Below, piece after piece: positions 62,478-64,000 of a stretch of 64,000 nucleotides of DNA; the first letter of the stretch is position 1; every line of letters begins with the position of its first letter. The notes below the pieces were generated by a model, which did not search any database, was not told the origin of the DNA, and saw only the letters and a list, made by a program, of their open reading frames with translations. The DNA is from Amedibacillus dolichus DSM 3991 (GTDB lineage: Bacteria; Bacillota_I; Bacilli_A; Erysipelotrichales; Erysipelotrichaceae), in contig NZ_DS483475.1 of assembly GCF_000154285.1 (NCBI RefSeq), positions 124,001 to 188,000 of the forward strand. Direction: 5' to 3'. A program made the translations under genes and the position numbers.

Positions 62478-63293
62478 TCACACTTTCTTAAGTCCCATAT
62501 TCGGACTCACTCTTATTTCATTATTAAAACCACTTTCGACTCTATCTGTGGTATTGAAATATAATCTACCTATTTTTCTTTCTTCCGGTGGTATATAACT
62601 ATCTTCTTCCATTACGACAAATATGTCTTTCAAATCATTTACCTTATTATTCAGGCTATTTATTTGATTTTGTAAATTACCTGCTGCATCTTCTGTTAAT
62701 TGATTTTTTATATCATCAAACCATTTTTTAAAATCTGCTTGTGAATTACTAATCCAAGACTTCATTTGATCGTCATACTGTTTTGTTGGAATTTTCGCTA
62801 AAGTATCAACAGCAATTCCGCATAATTCTTCATTAAGAATTGCATCTTTGATATCTGAATTTGTAATAGTTCCTACACCTGCCACAATATACACGTATTT
62901 AATAACTAATTCATACTCTGTCTCTGATCGTTTAGGTATATATTTTGTCGGTTCACTAGAAGGTGTCCCTTTTATAAGCTTCAACGCACAAGCGTTTGTC
63001 TCTTTATCATAACGAATAATAATTGCATCATACCGATTAAACAACGCATCTGCAACATCATGATTAAAAACCACATTATCTGTGTTCGCATAGACAACAC
63101 CACCTAGTCCGTCAATCTGCGTTAATAAATATGCTACCCCTTTGCCGACAATCGTTTGCATTCCTGCTCCGGCAACCGTATGAAAATCATTACCAGTAAC
63201 TTGCATGACGCCAACTGTTCGCCCTGCATGGAATAATCTCAAATCTTCCGCTAGATAATCTACATCATTAAGTGGAAAGCATTTTTGTGCCAT
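62478..63293 (-). CDS. Phage baseplate/structural protein
   Basis: 271 residues: a beta-rich N-terminal domain (MAQKCFPLNDVDYLAEDLRL, about 1-130), then a helical coiled region (SWISNSQADFKKWFDDIKNQ and LQNQINSLNNKVNDLKDIF). The pattern is that of Siphovirus baseplate or upper-fibre proteins. AAGGAGG precedes the ATG at 63293. Confidence 0.7.
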   Translation of the reverse strand: MAQKCFPLNDVDYLAEDLRLFHAGRTVGVMQVTGNDFHTVAGAGMQTIVGKGVAYLLTQIDGLGGVVYANTDNVVFNHDVADALFNRYDAIIIRYDKETNACALKLIKGTPSSEPTKYIPKRSETEYELVIKYVYIVAGVGTITNSDIKDAILNEELCGIAVDTLAKIPTKQYDDQMKSWISNSQADFKKWFDDIKNQLTEDAAGNLQNQINSLNNKVNDLKDIFVVMEEDSYIPPEERKIGRLYFNTTDRVESGFNNEIRVSPNMGLKKV

Positions 63294-63297
63294 TTTT

Positions 63298-64000
63298 TTA
63301 ACCTCCTTCATACTCTGTAAAAGTCGCAACGATAGAATGCCCACTCTCGTCAATATCATTTATTTCAGAAATTCTAAACCATTTCGAGACATTATATTTA
63401 AGTGATCGTATTTTAACAATATCTCCTAAAAAATAATCTTTACCAAAAATAAATGATTCATTACTCAAATCAACATCACAAGAAAATTCTATAATACGTT
63501 CTTGCTCATCAAGTTTTAAATTCCCTCGTTGCTCCAATATTTTTTTATATTCTTCATCTGAGTATGTATGTGAAGAGCCGCTACTATCCACCCAAGTACG
63601 TTGTATATCTTTTGCATCTACATATATTTCATAGCGTTTTCCCTTTCCACTGCGGTCAACCTCAACTACTATCCGTTCTTTCCCTTCTCCTTCACCAGCT
63701 ACATACGCATAATTTTTATATTTACTTATATCTTGTAAATATGAATTTATAACAACATTTCCAATATCTTCAGAAAATGAAACATCGTAATTCTTATCTC
63801 TTTTATAAATTTCCACCATATTAGAGTTTTGCTCTGTCATTATCATTTGATATCCACAGCCGCTAAGTTGGCAGACCTCATGAAAAGTTGCAGATAATTC
63901 TTGCCAAGTCGTCTCGATATCAACTTCTTCCACTATTCCTTTCGGCTTCATAGTAACTATATTTAAGCCACGCTTATTTTTGTTTACGAGAGCATATAAA
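63298..64000 (-). CDS. Phage tail protein, Gp37-like family (5' part outside window)
   Basis: At least 233 residues, open to the window edge; the codons upstream of the in-window ATG at 63951 remain open (LYALVNKNKRGLNIVTMKPK). VEIYKRDKNYDVSFSEDIGN, YAYVAGEGEGKERIVVEVDR and the C-terminal KDYFLGDIVKIRSLKYNVSK match the siphovirus ReqiPepy6 Gp37-like tail proteins, which are tail-tip/baseplate components. Confidence 0.8.
   Translation of the reverse strand, partial: LYALVNKNKRGLNIVTMKPKGIVEEVDIETTWQELSATFHEVCQLSGCGYQMIMTEQNSNMVEIYKRDKNYDVSFSEDIGNVVINSYLQDISKYKNYAYVAGEGEGKERIVVEVDRSGKGKRYEIYVDAKDIQRTWVDSSGSSHTYSDEEYKKILEQRGNLKLDEQERIIEFSCDVDLSNESFIFGKDYFLGDIVKIRSLKYNVSKWFRISEINDIDESGHSIVATFTEYEGG

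Larger units (their letters stand above)
57404..64000. mobile_element. Prophage, late end (partial)
   Basis: Leftward gene series: tail protein, baseplate or fibre proteins, collagen-like fibre, fibre accessory, small XkdX-like protein, holin, XhlA-like protein, endolysin, then a cargo gene. This is the late region of a Siphovirus-like prophage. The host junction lies somewhere between the rpsD terminator and about 57840; structural genes, regulators and integrase continue beyond 64000. Confidence 0.85.

Overview
The window reads as a chromosomal segment of a low-GC, spore-forming Bacillota (Firmicutes). The gene order ffh-rpsP-khpA-rimM-trmD-rplS-rbgA-rnhB-dprA-topA-trmFO-xerC then rpsB-tsf-pyrH-frr-uppS-cdsA-dxr-rseP is the Bacillus-type backbone, and T-box leaders, a Firmicutes-type 6S RNA beside aspS and sporulation genes (gpr, spoIIP, a Spo0A-like regulator) agree. 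Protein style and the missing hslVU-codY between xerC and rpsB make an Erysipelotrichia-like gut organism my best guess (inference).

Layout. 1-3512: accessory scar with the start of an IS3-type transposase, a frameshifted and truncated response regulator and an intact BceAB-type ABC transporter. 3736-4764: HD-domain hydrolase and a 6S RNA. 4764-11825: aspS, hisS, a YebC-family gene and leuS, with histidine- and leucine-type T-box leaders. About 11938-12108: an unassigned structured small RNA with its own promoter and terminator. 12120-17686: aromatic biosynthesis. aroD is transcribed with the electron-bifurcating NfnAB pair; divergent from it is an aroE-aroK fusion plus DAHP synthase, preceded by a Phe/Tyr-rich leader peptide and a terminator, which is a textbook attenuator layout. 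17741-25488: MATE pump, metallopeptidase, radical-SAM tRNA enzyme, amidotransferase, DedA-like protein, hemW, a Spo0A-like protein with a dead receiver domain, and an unknown winged-helix protein. 25577-31089: lepA, fmt, a YqxA-position gene, spoIIP, gpr and rpsT. 31131-31670: remnant of a polymorphic toxin/immunity pair. 31773-56424: the long housekeeping backbone, followed by thiI-iscS and ezrA. 56541-57352: rpsD with its leader.

57404-64000: one end of a prophage, read from its late end: tail protein, baseplate/fibre proteins, a collagen-like fibre, holin, XhlA-like protein, CHAP endolysin and then a DUF3800 cargo gene next to the presumed host junction. The cargo gene faces a short, GC-rich, three-hairpin RNA gene. 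The cargo is bracketed by a duplicated terminator-proximal sequence, which suggests a swappable slot.

Strongest candidates for undescribed biology: the aromatic leader-peptide attenuator (15208-15404), the small RNA at 11938-12108, the Spo0A-like pseudo-receiver protein (23876-24604), and the prophage-edge sRNA plus DUF3800 cargo (57818-58762).
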